From Bryobacterales bacterium (lineage in GTDB: Bacteria; Acidobacteriota; Terriglobia; Bryobacterales; Bryobacteraceae), in NCBI GenBank assembly GCA_003163855.1, contig PLRJ01000019.1, positions 6,996 through 42,552 of the forward strand: a stretch of 35,557 bases of DNA. The letters run 5' to 3'. The notes below the pieces were generated by a model. That model was not told the DNA's origin. It worked only from the letters and a program-made list of their open reading frames with translations, and ran no database searches. The position numbers and the translations under genes were made by a program. This document shows, piece by piece, positions 17,050 to 25,134 of this stretch. Every line of letters starts with the position of its first letter. Positions within the stretch are counted from its first letter, which is position 1.

Positions 17050-18196
17050 TGCTTGTTTCGGCGAGTGCAACAAACTCGCGCGCCATATCGTTCCAGGTAT
17101 AGTTACGGAGGACATCGCCCAAAGGAGCAAAACGCAGAGACCATTGCTGCGCGCACTTTCGCCATTGAAGGAGCTTATTTGCCAGAGCAATTGCATCGTC
17201 TGGATCAGCGATAAGCATTGCTTCCAGATCTCTCGGATACCTTTCAGCAATGCCAGATGAAGCCGATACCATGGCGGTAAGCCCCCGGCAAATCGCCTCC
17301 TGAACATTTAGTCCGTAGGCTTCATATCGTGTCGGGCTAACCAAAAGATCGGCAGCCGCTAGTAACTGATGTACGTTCTCGGAGAAACCAAGAATCCGAA
17401 GCCGATTTTGCAATCCCAACCTCGCAACTTCAGATGCAAGAACATCAGTATCTCCCGCGCCCGCGACGAGCAGGTCCATATCCCATCCGGCGTCACCACA
17501 CAAGATTTTCCAGGCCTTCACAAGAGTGTCGATACCCTTGCGCCTATCGCGACCGATTGCACCGACGAAAAGCGCGATCTTCCGAGAGGACTGAATGCCG
17601 AGCGATGAACGAGCGGCATTCCTCTCGCCTAAAGTGATGGGTCTAAAGTCTGGATCGCTACCGAGGTATAGAGTTCTGATGCGGCTTGGATCAACAGAGA
17701 AGTGTTGCAAAAGGTGAGCACGTGTGAGATTGGAGTTACATAGAATCAGCTTGGCTTTCTGATAAGCCGCCTTTTCTCGATTCCGGTGGAAAGACTGGAT
17801 CAACTTTGCTGAGCCATTACGCAACAACGATTCGGTTTGAGCAGCAGGGTGCCACGCATGATGGATGTAGTGCGCCCAGTTTATGCCTGGCCAGATGCAG
17901 CTTGCGCCGTTAGAAACAACTTTGGCGGCGGGCCAGCGGGACTGAACTTTTCTTGCTAGTGAACGCCCAGCGTAATCGAGAAGAGGGCTGCTTAAGGTTA
18001 CAGATCCTGCCGGCCGGGGAACTAAATGTAGAGTTACCAGCGGATTGGCTTTCAGTGCTGAATCCGCAAAATGAGTGACAAGAAACACTCGCACTCCTTG
18101 GGAAGCAACGTAGTCCGCCAGCGCGAAGTTTGCCCGATCCATGCCGCCCTTGAGGCTGAAATCGCCGGTTACGATGACCCATGGAGATTGCTGCAT
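17024..18196 (-). CDS. GT4 family glycosyltransferase
   Basis: 390 residues. The ATG at 18196 is three bases after the stop of the O-antigen polymerase-like gene. The N-terminus runs V-I-V-T-G-D-F-S-L-K-G-G-M-D-R-A, the usual strand and glycine loop. The C-terminal domain has F-V-G-A-I-G-R-D-R-R-K-G and the E-x7-E motif E-A-Y-G-L-N-V-Q-E. The family transfers a sugar from an activated donor with retention of configuration, here probably onto the undecaprenyl-diphosphate-linked repeat unit. Its last 26 bases overlap the next GT4 gene in another frame, which is longer than the usual four-base overlap. Donor unknown. Confidence 0.92.
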   Translation of the reverse strand: MQQSPWVIVTGDFSLKGGMDRANFALADYVASQGVRVFLVTHFADSALKANPLVTLHLVPRPAGSVTLSSPLLDYAGRSLARKVQSRWPAAKVVSNGASCIWPGINWAHYIHHAWHPAAQTESLLRNGSAKLIQSFHRNREKAAYQKAKLILCNSNLTRAHLLQHFSVDPSRIRTLYLGSDPDFRPITLGERNAARSSLGIQSSRKIALFVGAIGRDRRKGIDTLVKAWKILCGDAGWDMDLLVAGAGDTDVLASEVARLGLQNRLRILGFSENVHQLLAAADLLVSPTRYEAYGLNVQEAICRGLTAMVSASSGIAERYPRDLEAMLIADPDDAIALANKLLQWRKCAQQWSLRFAPLGDVLRNYTWNDMAREFVALAETSNAEPRRAA

Positions 18197-18199
18197 GGC

Positions 18200-19543
18200 T
18201 CAAGCACTGAACGACGGCATAATGATGCGGCGCGATGCTTCAGCCGGAAGAAACTTCAGTTTTTCATTTTTCTCGTCTCGTTGGGCAGCGGTAGACACCC
18301 AACCCAAGCAGAGCAGGAGGATAGCGGTGGAAGGAATAGCCGTCAGCAGTCCAGTTCCGGTTAAACCAAGAAAAAAGGAGATACTGCAGGTAAACCATCC
18401 AAGACGCCTGCCGACCAACCAGCGTGTTCTCTGGAAAGCGGTACGGTGCTGGAGGTGCCACACGGCGAGCGACGCCCAGAGAAGACAGCCAATTAATCCC
18501 TGCTCGGCAAGGATGCGGGCGTATTCATTTTCCATGAAGATCTGATTGTGAACTTGGTTCTGAAGAAAGTAGGGCATGCTTGTGCCTCCTCCGCCCAAGC
18601 CGTTACCCATGGGATATTTGTTTAAAATCTCCCAGAAGCCCAGATTAACGCTCGTTTGGAAGCGGCCAGTTATCGTCCCTTCCTCGGCCAAGCTAGTGAA
18701 TCGCTGCAGCCGATCATTCTTTGACGCCAAGAAAGCGATAAGGGCTAATGCGACCACCCACGCAACGCGGGCCTGCAGTTTTAAGCGTCCGGTGAAAGTC
18801 GCAATCAGTATCAGGATGGCGGCCACTATAAAATTTGTCCGCGTGGCTGACAGCAACACTCCGATGAATGCGGCGGTTATGCCAGCCATAAAGAGGGTGC
18901 GGTTCTGTTTTTTCTGGCCTGGGAGACTCCATGCTCCAAACAACCACGCGATGGATAGAACCATGGCCCCGCCAAAGGCGTGAGCATTGGTGAAAATAGA
19001 TGGAATTCTATATTCGCCTCCTGCAACGTCGTTGCTGGCATAGATAATTTGAGTGACTTCATTAACTGGATAGAATTTCTCGATACCCAGAAAGTATTCA
19101 AGCACGCCAAAGGCGAAGGCTATCAGATTCAGCACGGCAAATCCCTTCGCAACGATCAGCAAATCGCTCTCCTTTAAGCGACATCCCAAAAGGATTAAGG
19201 GCAAGAAGAAGATACAACCTCGGAGCCCAACCATGGTGACCCAAAAATTCTGAAAAGGTAAAAGCGCCATGAACAAAGGCCAAATCATTAGGGCTAGGGC
19301 CCACGTCTGAATATCGCTCTGTTTGTTTTTTTCGCCTCGCTTAACCGACCAAGTCTGGCTGGCATACAACCCTAACAATGCGGAGTCGAATATGAAGTGA
19401 GATGCCGCCGAGGGAAGATTGGCGCGAACAATGCCGTAGGTATAACCAAAACAGAGCACAGCCACTATCCCGTTGCCAAGGGAACGGCGTCCAGCCCGAA
19501 GGGTAACGAGGAGTGCGGCAAGGCAGACTAGAATTGCGAGCAT
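18200..19543 (-). CDS. O-antigen polymerase/ligase-family membrane protein (Wzy candidate)
   Basis: 447 residues with about eleven membrane helices and one large loop near residues 270-330. That loop contains G-N-G-L-G-G-G-G-T-S-M-P, then H-N-Q-I-F-M-E-N-E-Y-A-R-I-L-A-E-Q-G-L-I-G, which is the Wzy_C/WaaL pattern. These proteins join oligosaccharide units or attach polymer to an acceptor in the periplasm. Being embedded among the glycosyltransferases, this copy is the better candidate for the repeat-unit polymerase, while the copy at 23788-25134 sits with the export genes. That division of labour is inference. The ATG at 19543 is six bases after the upstream stop. Confidence 0.88.
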   Translation of the reverse strand: MLAILVCLAALLVTLRAGRRSLGNGIVAVLCFGYTYGIVRANLPSAASHFIFDSALLGLYASQTWSVKRGEKNKQSDIQTWALALMIWPLFMALLPFQNFWVTMVGLRGCIFFLPLILLGCRLKESDLLIVAKGFAVLNLIAFAFGVLEYFLGIEKFYPVNEVTQIIYASNDVAGGEYRIPSIFTNAHAFGGAMVLSIAWLFGAWSLPGQKKQNRTLFMAGITAAFIGVLLSATRTNFIVAAILILIATFTGRLKLQARVAWVVALALIAFLASKNDRLQRFTSLAEEGTITGRFQTSVNLGFWEILNKYPMGNGLGGGGTSMPYFLQNQVHNQIFMENEYARILAEQGLIGCLLWASLAVWHLQHRTAFQRTRWLVGRRLGWFTCSISFFLGLTGTGLLTAIPSTAILLLCLGWVSTAAQRDEKNEKLKFLPAEASRRIIMPSFSA

Positions 19544-19549
19544 GTCGGC

Positions 19550-20680
19550 TTATGATAGGGAATTCAGGACAGGACCTGGCAAGATGCAAGCTAGTGTTTC
19601 GGCGAAGACATGTAGCTGGGTCTTCGGATCACATAGCGCCGTGGCACGGGCTACAGAATCTTTTGCCTGTCGTTTGCGCCGGTCGGGGTCATCTATCAGG
19701 CCGCTCAGTGCTTCGGCCAATGCCCCCGCATCGCATGGGTCCACCAGGACGCCGCAAGAAGAGTTGACTATCTCGAGGGCAGCACCCATTTTAGTGGTAA
19801 CTACAGGAAGGCCAGCCAGCAAGGCCTCAATAAAAGTTCGGCCAAATGGTTCTGGCGACAAGTTAGGTTGGCAATGGATGTCGGCGGCGGCGAGCAACCT
19901 GGACACATCGGTTCTTTGGCCAAGGAACCGGATGCGCTCCGCCAGCCCGAGTTCTGCGGCTCGGCGTTGTATGGAGGCGAAATATTCTCGCTCATGCGGA
20001 CGTTGAGACCCGCCCACCATCCAGCAGACCCACCCTGGCTTGTGCCTAAGCTTAGAAAGAGCTTCCAGATGGAGCAGATGTCCTTTCCATCTCTCCATCC
20101 GACTTACCTGAATGATTACGGCCTCCCCGTCCTTCACTTCAAGCTCGGATCTAACCTTATTACGTTCCGATTCAGAGATGAGACTGCACGGAGACACCGG
20201 CCAATAGATCACCTTTGTGGGAATGCCTGGGTATACGCGGTGAGCCGTCGCGGTGGTGAAGAAGCTATTAGCGAGTATGAGTTTGGGCTTGACTCTGCTG
20301 GCGAGCCTTTCCAACCAATGCCGGCCATCGGTAGAATCGTGGAGCGAAAAGACAAGGGGCACACCCGCTTTAGTGACGATGGGACCGAATATTGATTGGC
20401 ACCAAGCCGAGTGACAGATTACAACGTCGAAATGCTCTTGCCGCAAAAGACGGGCCAGTTTAAGCCGTGCTGCAATTGCTGACCATGGCTTTCGAAGACG
20501 GACTGGATTCAATAGATAAGTTTTGGCCAAGCCATCTAATTCCCGATGTAAACGGCCATCGAAACACAGGCAAAATTCAAGCTGCATCGGCGGACACAAG
20601 CTCTGATCTTTTGCCAATGTAACCAGAAGAGTCTCAATCCCTCCATAAAGGTTTCCACTGTAAATGTGGAGAACTCGCAT
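19550..20680 (-). CDS. GT4 family glycosyltransferase
   Basis: 376 residues from the ATG at 20680, which places M-R-V-L-H-I-Y-S-G-N-L-Y-G-G-I-E-T at the very start. An in-frame ATG sixteen codons upstream (20728) would overlap the previous gene by 32 bases and adds only polar residues. The C-terminal domain has V-S-R-M-E-R-W-K-G, a nucleotide-sugar loop, and E-x7-E as E-P-F-G-R-T-F-I-E, then A-L-L-A-G-L-P. It closely resembles the next gene upstream in the E-P-F-G and R/A-W-K-G-H positions, so these two may have arisen by duplication. Expected role: cytosolic sugar transfer to the repeat unit. Confidence 0.92.
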   Translation of the reverse strand: MRVLHIYSGNLYGGIETLLVTLAKDQSLCPPMQLEFCLCFDGRLHRELDGLAKTYLLNPVRLRKPWSAIAARLKLARLLRQEHFDVVICHSAWCQSIFGPIVTKAGVPLVFSLHDSTDGRHWLERLASRVKPKLILANSFFTTATAHRVYPGIPTKVIYWPVSPCSLISESERNKVRSELEVKDGEAVIIQVSRMERWKGHLLHLEALSKLRHKPGWVCWMVGGSQRPHEREYFASIQRRAAELGLAERIRFLGQRTDVSRLLAAADIHCQPNLSPEPFGRTFIEALLAGLPVVTTKMGAALEIVNSSCGVLVDPCDAGALAEALSGLIDDPDRRKRQAKDSVARATALCDPKTQLHVFAETLACILPGPVLNSLS

Positions 20681-20696
20681 TCTGGGCAACGGCACG

Positions 20697-21923
20697 CTAA
20701 CTGTTTGCGAATTCTTGGACTTGACCATGAAACTTTACACGTTTGTAGAGATGATTAAGTTCGGAAGCAATCCTGGAATCGTCAAACGCTTGCTGAACGG
20801 ACCTTCTCGCGTTTACTCCAAGCTGGCAGCGCATACTGGTATCCCGTAACAAAAAGAGAATTTGCTCAGCCATTTCACCCACATCACCACACTGGTATGA
20901 CAACATATCCCGGCCATGGCTAAACAGTTCACAAGCACCACTTTGTTTGCTGGCAACAACGGCCTTACCACAAGCCATGGCTTCCACGATTACCATGCCA
21001 AACGGTTCCGGCTGAGTACTGGCATGAACAACCACGTCTAACGAACGCAAGGCCGCATCCACCGGATGGATAAAGTTTGTGAATCCAACCCGCCCACCTA
21101 AGCCCAGGCGTTCGACTTCCGCCCTTAGTTCGGCCAGAGTGTGCTGGCTGCCGTTGGTCTGGTAAATTGGGCCGCCTATGATATACGCACGTAGCGCGAT
21201 GTCGGATGGCAGACGGGAAAGGCTTTCCAGGAAAAGCATATGGCCTTTCCATCGGGCGAACGTAGCCACAAGACCGATTCTGAGAGTGCCTGCTGGAGCC
21301 GACTGAAGTCCCGCAGCGGCATCGAGATCTATGGTGGGACCAATTGGCGAAAAGCGCTTAAGATCCACCGAGTTATAGATTGTCGTCACTTCCGGCGGGG
21401 GCGCACAAACAGACTCCACGTCGTCTCGTACGCTGTTCGAGTTAGCTATGATGACGTCGCACTTTCCTCTGTGCCACCTAAGCAGTGTCTTCATTAGGGG
21501 GCGCGAACTTACATAATCGTGGATATGCCAGATAACCGGAATCTTGGAAGGCCGTGCCCAAGCACCTAGCAAATGCATCTTGAAACCATTCGAATGAATT
21601 AGTTCCGGATTTAGCTCTCGGAGAAACGCTGTCAATTGACTCAAGTAGCGCAGTGAGTTATAAAACGCTCCGACGGCTTTGTAGAGTCTGGCCCCCCCTA
21701 CTGCCGAGTCGCTGTCACCAAAGCTCGCCAACTGCCGAGGAAACGGAATCACTTTTGTCAGGACTCCAAGAGGTTTAACCTTGCCGACCAAGGGGCCGGC
21801 GGCACCGAGCACCAAGCTCAACTCCCAATCGGGCTGAGCCGAGCGGAGGCTTTTCAGAAGTTCGAGGAGACTGGTCTCAGCTCCTCCCATTTGAGCAGAG
21901 GCGCTTAGATAGGTGATTCTCAA
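20697..21923 (-). CDS. GT4 family glycosyltransferase
   Basis: 408 residues from a TTG at 21923 (TTG-AGA-ATC-ACC), giving M-R-I-T-Y-L-S-A-S-A-Q-M-G-G-A-E-T, the standard GT4 opening, 23 bases after the FkbM methyltransferase stop. The frame is open to 22034 but would run 88 bases into that gene. The nucleotide-binding domain has V-A-T-F-A-R-W-K-G-H and E-x7-E as E-P-F-G-M-V-I-V-E, followed by A-M-A-C-G-K. A middle strand I-W-H-I-H-D-Y-V-S-S-R matches GT4 proteins of exopolysaccharide loci. Donor and acceptor unknown. The TTG start is inferred; no Shine-Dalgarno sequence supports it. Confidence 0.91.
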   Translation of the reverse strand: MRITYLSASAQMGGAETSLLELLKSLRSAQPDWELSLVLGAAGPLVGKVKPLGVLTKVIPFPRQLASFGDSDSAVGGARLYKAVGAFYNSLRYLSQLTAFLRELNPELIHSNGFKMHLLGAWARPSKIPVIWHIHDYVSSRPLMKTLLRWHRGKCDVIIANSNSVRDDVESVCAPPPEVTTIYNSVDLKRFSPIGPTIDLDAAAGLQSAPAGTLRIGLVATFARWKGHMLFLESLSRLPSDIALRAYIIGGPIYQTNGSQHTLAELRAEVERLGLGGRVGFTNFIHPVDAALRSLDVVVHASTQPEPFGMVIVEAMACGKAVVASKQSGACELFSHGRDMLSYQCGDVGEMAEQILFLLRDTSMRCQLGVNARRSVQQAFDDSRIASELNHLYKRVKFHGQVQEFANS

Positions 21924-21946
21924 CGAATTTGCCGATCGGCTGAAGT

Positions 21947-22852
21947 CTATTGAAGCGAACGCCAACCCGGACGGCCTATAAGATCCTGGGCGCGGGTGGA
22001 GTCCGTGGTCGCCAAAAAGCTGGTAGGCAACCAAGTAGATCGATCGGTAGCGACTTCGGCCCTTATGATACTGGGTCCCCAGAAGGAACGACCGATCTGG
22101 AAAATCGTGTATCCCGCAGCCTCAAGTAGCATTGCTGACTCTGTTGGGTAACGATGGTGATCTTCGAAAACTATATCGCGTATCTTGCCATTCACCAGCA
22201 GGGATTGAGCCCCTCTCAATACGCTCGACTCGTGACCTTCCACATCGATCTTTGCAAGGCCGATTTCCATTCCGGAAGGAAACATTTCATCCAGGGATAC
22301 GGCATTCACCGAAAATGCGACTGAGTTCGCTCTTGTCTCCCTGGAGGTTTTGGAACTTTGGAAGGTGAGCACTGCAGAAAGCCCGCGATTGACGGCAAAT
22401 TCCGGGGGTTGACTGAGCATTACCTTGCCGCTTTGCATTGAAACTGCTGACTGAATCAACTGTATGTCGTGGCTTTGATTTCGCCATAGCTTAATGTTTT
22501 CACTGAGTTCTTGGAAGACTTCAGGGTTTGGCTCGAAACAGTAAACTCGCTGGCAGCCGCGGGCCAGCATCACCGAGGTCATATACCCAATGTTTGCTCC
22601 GATATCCAGCGCCACATCGCCGGGATCAAGAAGCCGCCAGATTACCTCCGTGACAGGAAGATCAATTACCCCTAGGGTATTCAAAATTAGACCATGTTCC
22701 TCCGCAGAGCGAGCCCGAATAGGAAGGCCCCAGGGAAGCTCATGTAGAAAGAATTCTGCAGCAGGTTGAGAATTCGTCTTGATGATGCGATGAAAGAGAG
22801 TTGCCGGCCGGAAAAGATACTCTGGCTTCAGCAAACCAGCGAGACTTGGCAT
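21947..22852 (-). CDS. FkbM family methyltransferase
   Basis: 301 residues. The SAM loop is V-A-L-D-I-G-A-N-I-G-Y-M-T (residues 80-92), followed by V-Y-C-F-E-P-N-P-E-V-F and, further on, L-D-E-M-F and I-G-L-A-K-I-D-V-E-G-H-E. These are the ordered hallmarks of FkbM methyltransferases, which O-methylate sugars or polyketides. In a polysaccharide cluster the likely substrate is a sugar hydroxyl of the repeat unit (inference). The ATG at 22852 is preceded by a candidate promoter and lies downstream of a terminator-like hairpin, so this gene may open its own transcript that covers the glycosyltransferases to its left. Confidence 0.93.
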   Translation of the reverse strand: MPSLAGLLKPEYLFRPATLFHRIIKTNSQPAAEFFLHELPWGLPIRARSAEEHGLILNTLGVIDLPVTEVIWRLLDPGDVALDIGANIGYMTSVMLARGCQRVYCFEPNPEVFQELSENIKLWRNQSHDIQLIQSAVSMQSGKVMLSQPPEFAVNRGLSAVLTFQSSKTSRETRANSVAFSVNAVSLDEMFPSGMEIGLAKIDVEGHESSVLRGAQSLLVNGKIRDIVFEDHHRYPTESAMLLEAAGYTIFQIGRSFWGPSIIRAEVATDRSTWLPTSFLATTDSTRAQDLIGRPGWRSLQ

Positions 22853-22884
22853 TGCGTCAAGGAGGTAGCGGGTAAGGAAGAGGA

Positions 22885-22912
22885 ATTATTAAAAACATTC
22901 CCAGCACGTCAG
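22885..22912 (-). promoter_or_regulatory. Candidate sigma70-type promoter for the FkbM/GT operon
   Basis: Reading leftward, CTGACG (22912-22907) and AATAAT (22890-22885) are separated by 16 bases and resemble -35 and -10 boxes (4/6 and 5/6 matches). The predicted start of transcription would be about 25 bases before the FkbM ATG. It overlaps the candidate terminator of the preceding gene. By-eye matches of this quality are common, so support is modest. Confidence 0.3.
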
Positions 22913-22936
22913 GAAAAGCATCTACGAACGTGCCGG
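22889..22936 (-). terminator. Candidate intrinsic terminator after the FecR-like gene
   Basis: Twenty-eight bases past the stop at 22964, reading leftward, CCGGCACGT (22936-22928) can pair with ACGTGCTGG (22909-22901). This is nine pairs including one G-T, around an 18-base loop. It is followed after five bases by five Ts and an A/T-rich stretch. The loop is long and the T-run starts late, so termination may be partial. Confidence 0.45.
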
Positions 22937-22963
22937 GGGAGACTCAACGAGAGGGCGGTAAAA

Positions 22964-23659
22964 CTAATACCAAAGCTTGCCGTTTGATGGATTGTAGCAG
23001 GTTAAATACAAAAGCCCATACTTACTCACAAGGGCCGGATCGGATCCATAAATGTAACCTGACAGATAAGCTTGAGTCGGACAGCCAATCTGAGGCTGCG
23101 AGGTATGCGCAACAGGGGAGACTGAAGTCGAAAGGGCGCTCACAGGCGTCGAGATGGTACCCGTTGCCACCGCATTGCTAGAACCCGAAGTGACCGTCAT
23201 TCCAGCGATTGCGGCGCCGGCAGTAGCAGCCGAAGTTACTCCAACTCCAACGAGACCGGTTGGAAAGCTCCGTGATGACTTGACTGTCGCTTTACCTTCC
23301 GCGCCAAGGGCCTTCGGAGTTTCAGATGCTTTGGCAACAATGAGTTTAGATCCCGGGGCTATCTTGTAGTCCAAACTGCCACAAACAAGAATCAGTTTAG
23401 GCTCTTGAGCCGTGCCCATCAGACTGGCTGTTGAATCCTTGCCCAGTTCAACACTGCTGCCATCCTTAAAAGAAACCGTGGCAGGCGCGTCAGAGGTTGC
23501 CAATTTGTCACCGGCTACTAAAGGCCAGGAATTGATAATCACGCCGGTCAGCGCATGTCCGTCCAGAGCGATTGGTTGCGGGCTTGTCACCGTGGCCACC
23601 GTGGGAGCAGCGAAGCAAGCCACTCCAAATGATAGAAGAAGTGCAGCTTTCTTAAGCAT
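22964..23659 (-). CDS. Small secreted FecR-domain-like protein, function unknown
   Basis: 231 residues. The N-terminus is a signal peptide (K-K, hydrophobic core, then C-F-A-A-P with a likely cut after A-A). Residues about 25-110 have the FecR-like rhythm of short beta strands, including W-P-L-V-A-G-D-K-L and V-S-F-K-D-G-S-S-V-E-L. A glycine/alanine-rich hydrophobic stretch at about 140-165 may be a membrane anchor or flexible linker. The C-terminal 40 residues contain two cysteines and many tyrosines. A clear AAGGA lies ten bases before the ATG at 23659, one of the few good ribosome sites here. It sits between the ligase-family gene and the glycosyltransferases and is followed by a terminator-like hairpin. 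A surface or glycan-binding role is possible but unproven. Confidence 0.85.
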   Translation of the reverse strand: MLKKAALLLSFGVACFAAPTVATVTSPQPIALDGHALTGVIINSWPLVAGDKLATSDAPATVSFKDGSSVELGKDSTASLMGTAQEPKLILVCGSLDYKIAPGSKLIVAKASETPKALGAEGKATVKSSRSFPTGLVGVGVTSAATAGAAIAGMTVTSGSSNAVATGTISTPVSALSTSVSPVAHTSQPQIGCPTQAYLSGYIYGSDPALVSKYGLLYLTCYNPSNGKLWY

Positions 23660-23787
23660 TGTTGCTTTTCCTTATTGTTGATTTAACGACTGTGCTGCTT
23701 ACTACGAATTTTGCCTATTACTGAGGATATTCCGTACTGATCAGGTTTTGCAAGGCTATTATGGGCCTGGGGGTACTGGAGCTAAAT

Positions 23788-25134
23788 TTAGCGAAAACTT
23801 ATCCTTTTGCCAGCAATGCCATTCGCCGAGCCCGCCCCCAGTATCCACGCCATGGTGATTGACGTTGCTGGAACGAACGAATTAAAGTCGGCAATGCTGT
23901 GGAGCGCGAGAGCGACTATGCTTCCGGCGCAGGCAATTGCCACTAAGCGGCGTTCCTGACTTTCGGAATTTTTAAGCGGCTTTAATAGGGGAATCAAGAT
24001 TCCCACCAGAGCGGTCACGATGATGGGCAACCCAACAAAACCAAAATCGGCGAGATATTGCAAGTAGTCGTTGTGGGCGAATTGGACTATCGTAGTGACG
24101 GCTACCGCCTGGTGTTTTAAGAAGGCCGATTCGAAGCCGCCGGATCCGACACCAAACCACGGATACTCAGATATCAGCGAACACGTTTCTTTCCACAGAA
24201 TCGGGCGAGCGTCGCTTATAAAGGTATCGCCGGAAGATAAACCAGCGAAACGCTCGATTAGTTGGCTTGGCTGTAGAACGATGAATAGAACTGCCGTGAT
24301 CAATCCCAAACTGACAATCGCCAACCACCGCCTGAACCGGGAGAGTCGGACCGCCTGAAGGCAAAGAGCAGCGACAACAAATAAACTGGCGAGAGCCGCC
24401 AGAAAGCCTGTCCTGCAAAGAGAGTAGACTATTGCGATCAAAATAAGAGCGGAAATGGCCCAAACGGCACACGCGGCAGCTGCTCGCGCGCTGGAATCAG
24501 AGCGTCGGTCATGGCTTCGCCGCATAAGCGCCACTCCGTAAACAACACTGATAGGCAGAGTTATTTCTAGAAAGCCCGAGAAATGATCCCAATTGCTGAA
24601 CGAGCCACTGGCGCGAGGGCTCTCGGTGGCCTGCCATACCTGAGACATTCCGTAAGCCGCTTCCAAACCTCCCAAGCAAATTATCGGAAGCAATGTCTGC
24701 CAAGGACGGAGTCCAAAGCGCCAGCTAAGTTCACGGATCAGCAAAAAGACAACTACATACCCAACAATTGTCAGCATCATTAGCAAAGTGGCAGGGGGGT
24801 TAACACTTAGAGGCGCTCGTGAAATTCCTGGAATGACAGGGCCGAGCGCGGCAATCAGCGAGCCTCTTGCCGAGGACAAGAAGTTTATTATGGGAATTGG
24901 CAACGGAAGCAGCTGGAAGAGCATATAGCCAGGAATCCCCGCTATACATAAAGTGGTCCATCCAGGTAAGCTCGGGCATCTCGCTTGCGGGTTTGTGAAC
25001 AAAGCGTAGATGGTAGCAACCAGGGCTATGGCGAATAGCGCCAGCATGCGCGGCGCAACGGGGATGCCTCCATAGAGGAAAAGCGTCCCGCCGAGAGTCA
25101 TGGATAGAGCTAATAGTGTGACCCAGCCTATCAT
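23788..25134 (-). CDS. O-antigen ligase family membrane protein
   Basis: 448 residues with about eleven helices. It has the ligase/polymerase signatures: S-G-S-F-S-N-W-D-H-F-S-G-F-L-E near the middle (the G-x-F-x-N-x-N-H-F-A-G form is usual), a large periplasmic loop with G-V-G-S-G-G-F, then F-A-H-N-D-Y-L-Q-Y-L-A-D-F-G, and H-S-I-A-D-F near the end. Members polymerise or ligate undecaprenyl-linked glycans on the periplasmic face. The ATG at 25134 overlaps the TGA of the priming transferase gene by one base (TGATG), so the two are coupled; a TTG one codon earlier is possible. With a second family member at 18200-19543 the locus has two candidates for polymerase and ligase. Confidence 0.92.
   Translation of the reverse strand: MIGWVTLLALSMTLGGTLFLYGGIPVAPRMLALFAIALVATIYALFTNPQARCPSLPGWTTLCIAGIPGYMLFQLLPLPIPIINFLSSARGSLIAALGPVIPGISRAPLSVNPPATLLMMLTIVGYVVVFLLIRELSWRFGLRPWQTLLPIICLGGLEAAYGMSQVWQATESPRASGSFSNWDHFSGFLEITLPISVVYGVALMRRSHDRRSDSSARAAAACAVWAISALILIAIVYSLCRTGFLAALASLFVVAALCLQAVRLSRFRRWLAIVSLGLITAVLFIVLQPSQLIERFAGLSSGDTFISDARPILWKETCSLISEYPWFGVGSGGFESAFLKHQAVAVTTIVQFAHNDYLQYLADFGFVGLPIIVTALVGILIPLLKPLKNSESQERRLVAIACAGSIVALALHSIADFNSFVPATSITMAWILGAGSANGIAGKRISFR

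Noticed and set aside
17050..17307. 86-codon extension of the GT4-like gene that starts at 17049
   Set aside because: It runs entirely over the preceding GT4 coding sequence and lacks GT features.
19473..20006. Rightward 177-codon open frame opposite a GT4 gene
   Set aside because: Composition is that of an antisense shadow (Ser/Arg/Ala-rich); the GT4 on the other strand is intact.
23737..23744. CTGATCAG palindrome upstream of the FecR-like gene
   Set aside because: Eight-base palindromes are expected by chance, and no second copy or convincing promoter was seen around it.
23781..23792. GCTAAATTTAGC palindrome at the end of the ligase-family gene
   Set aside because: A/T-rich, no loop and overlapping the stop codon; too weak for a terminator or operator call.
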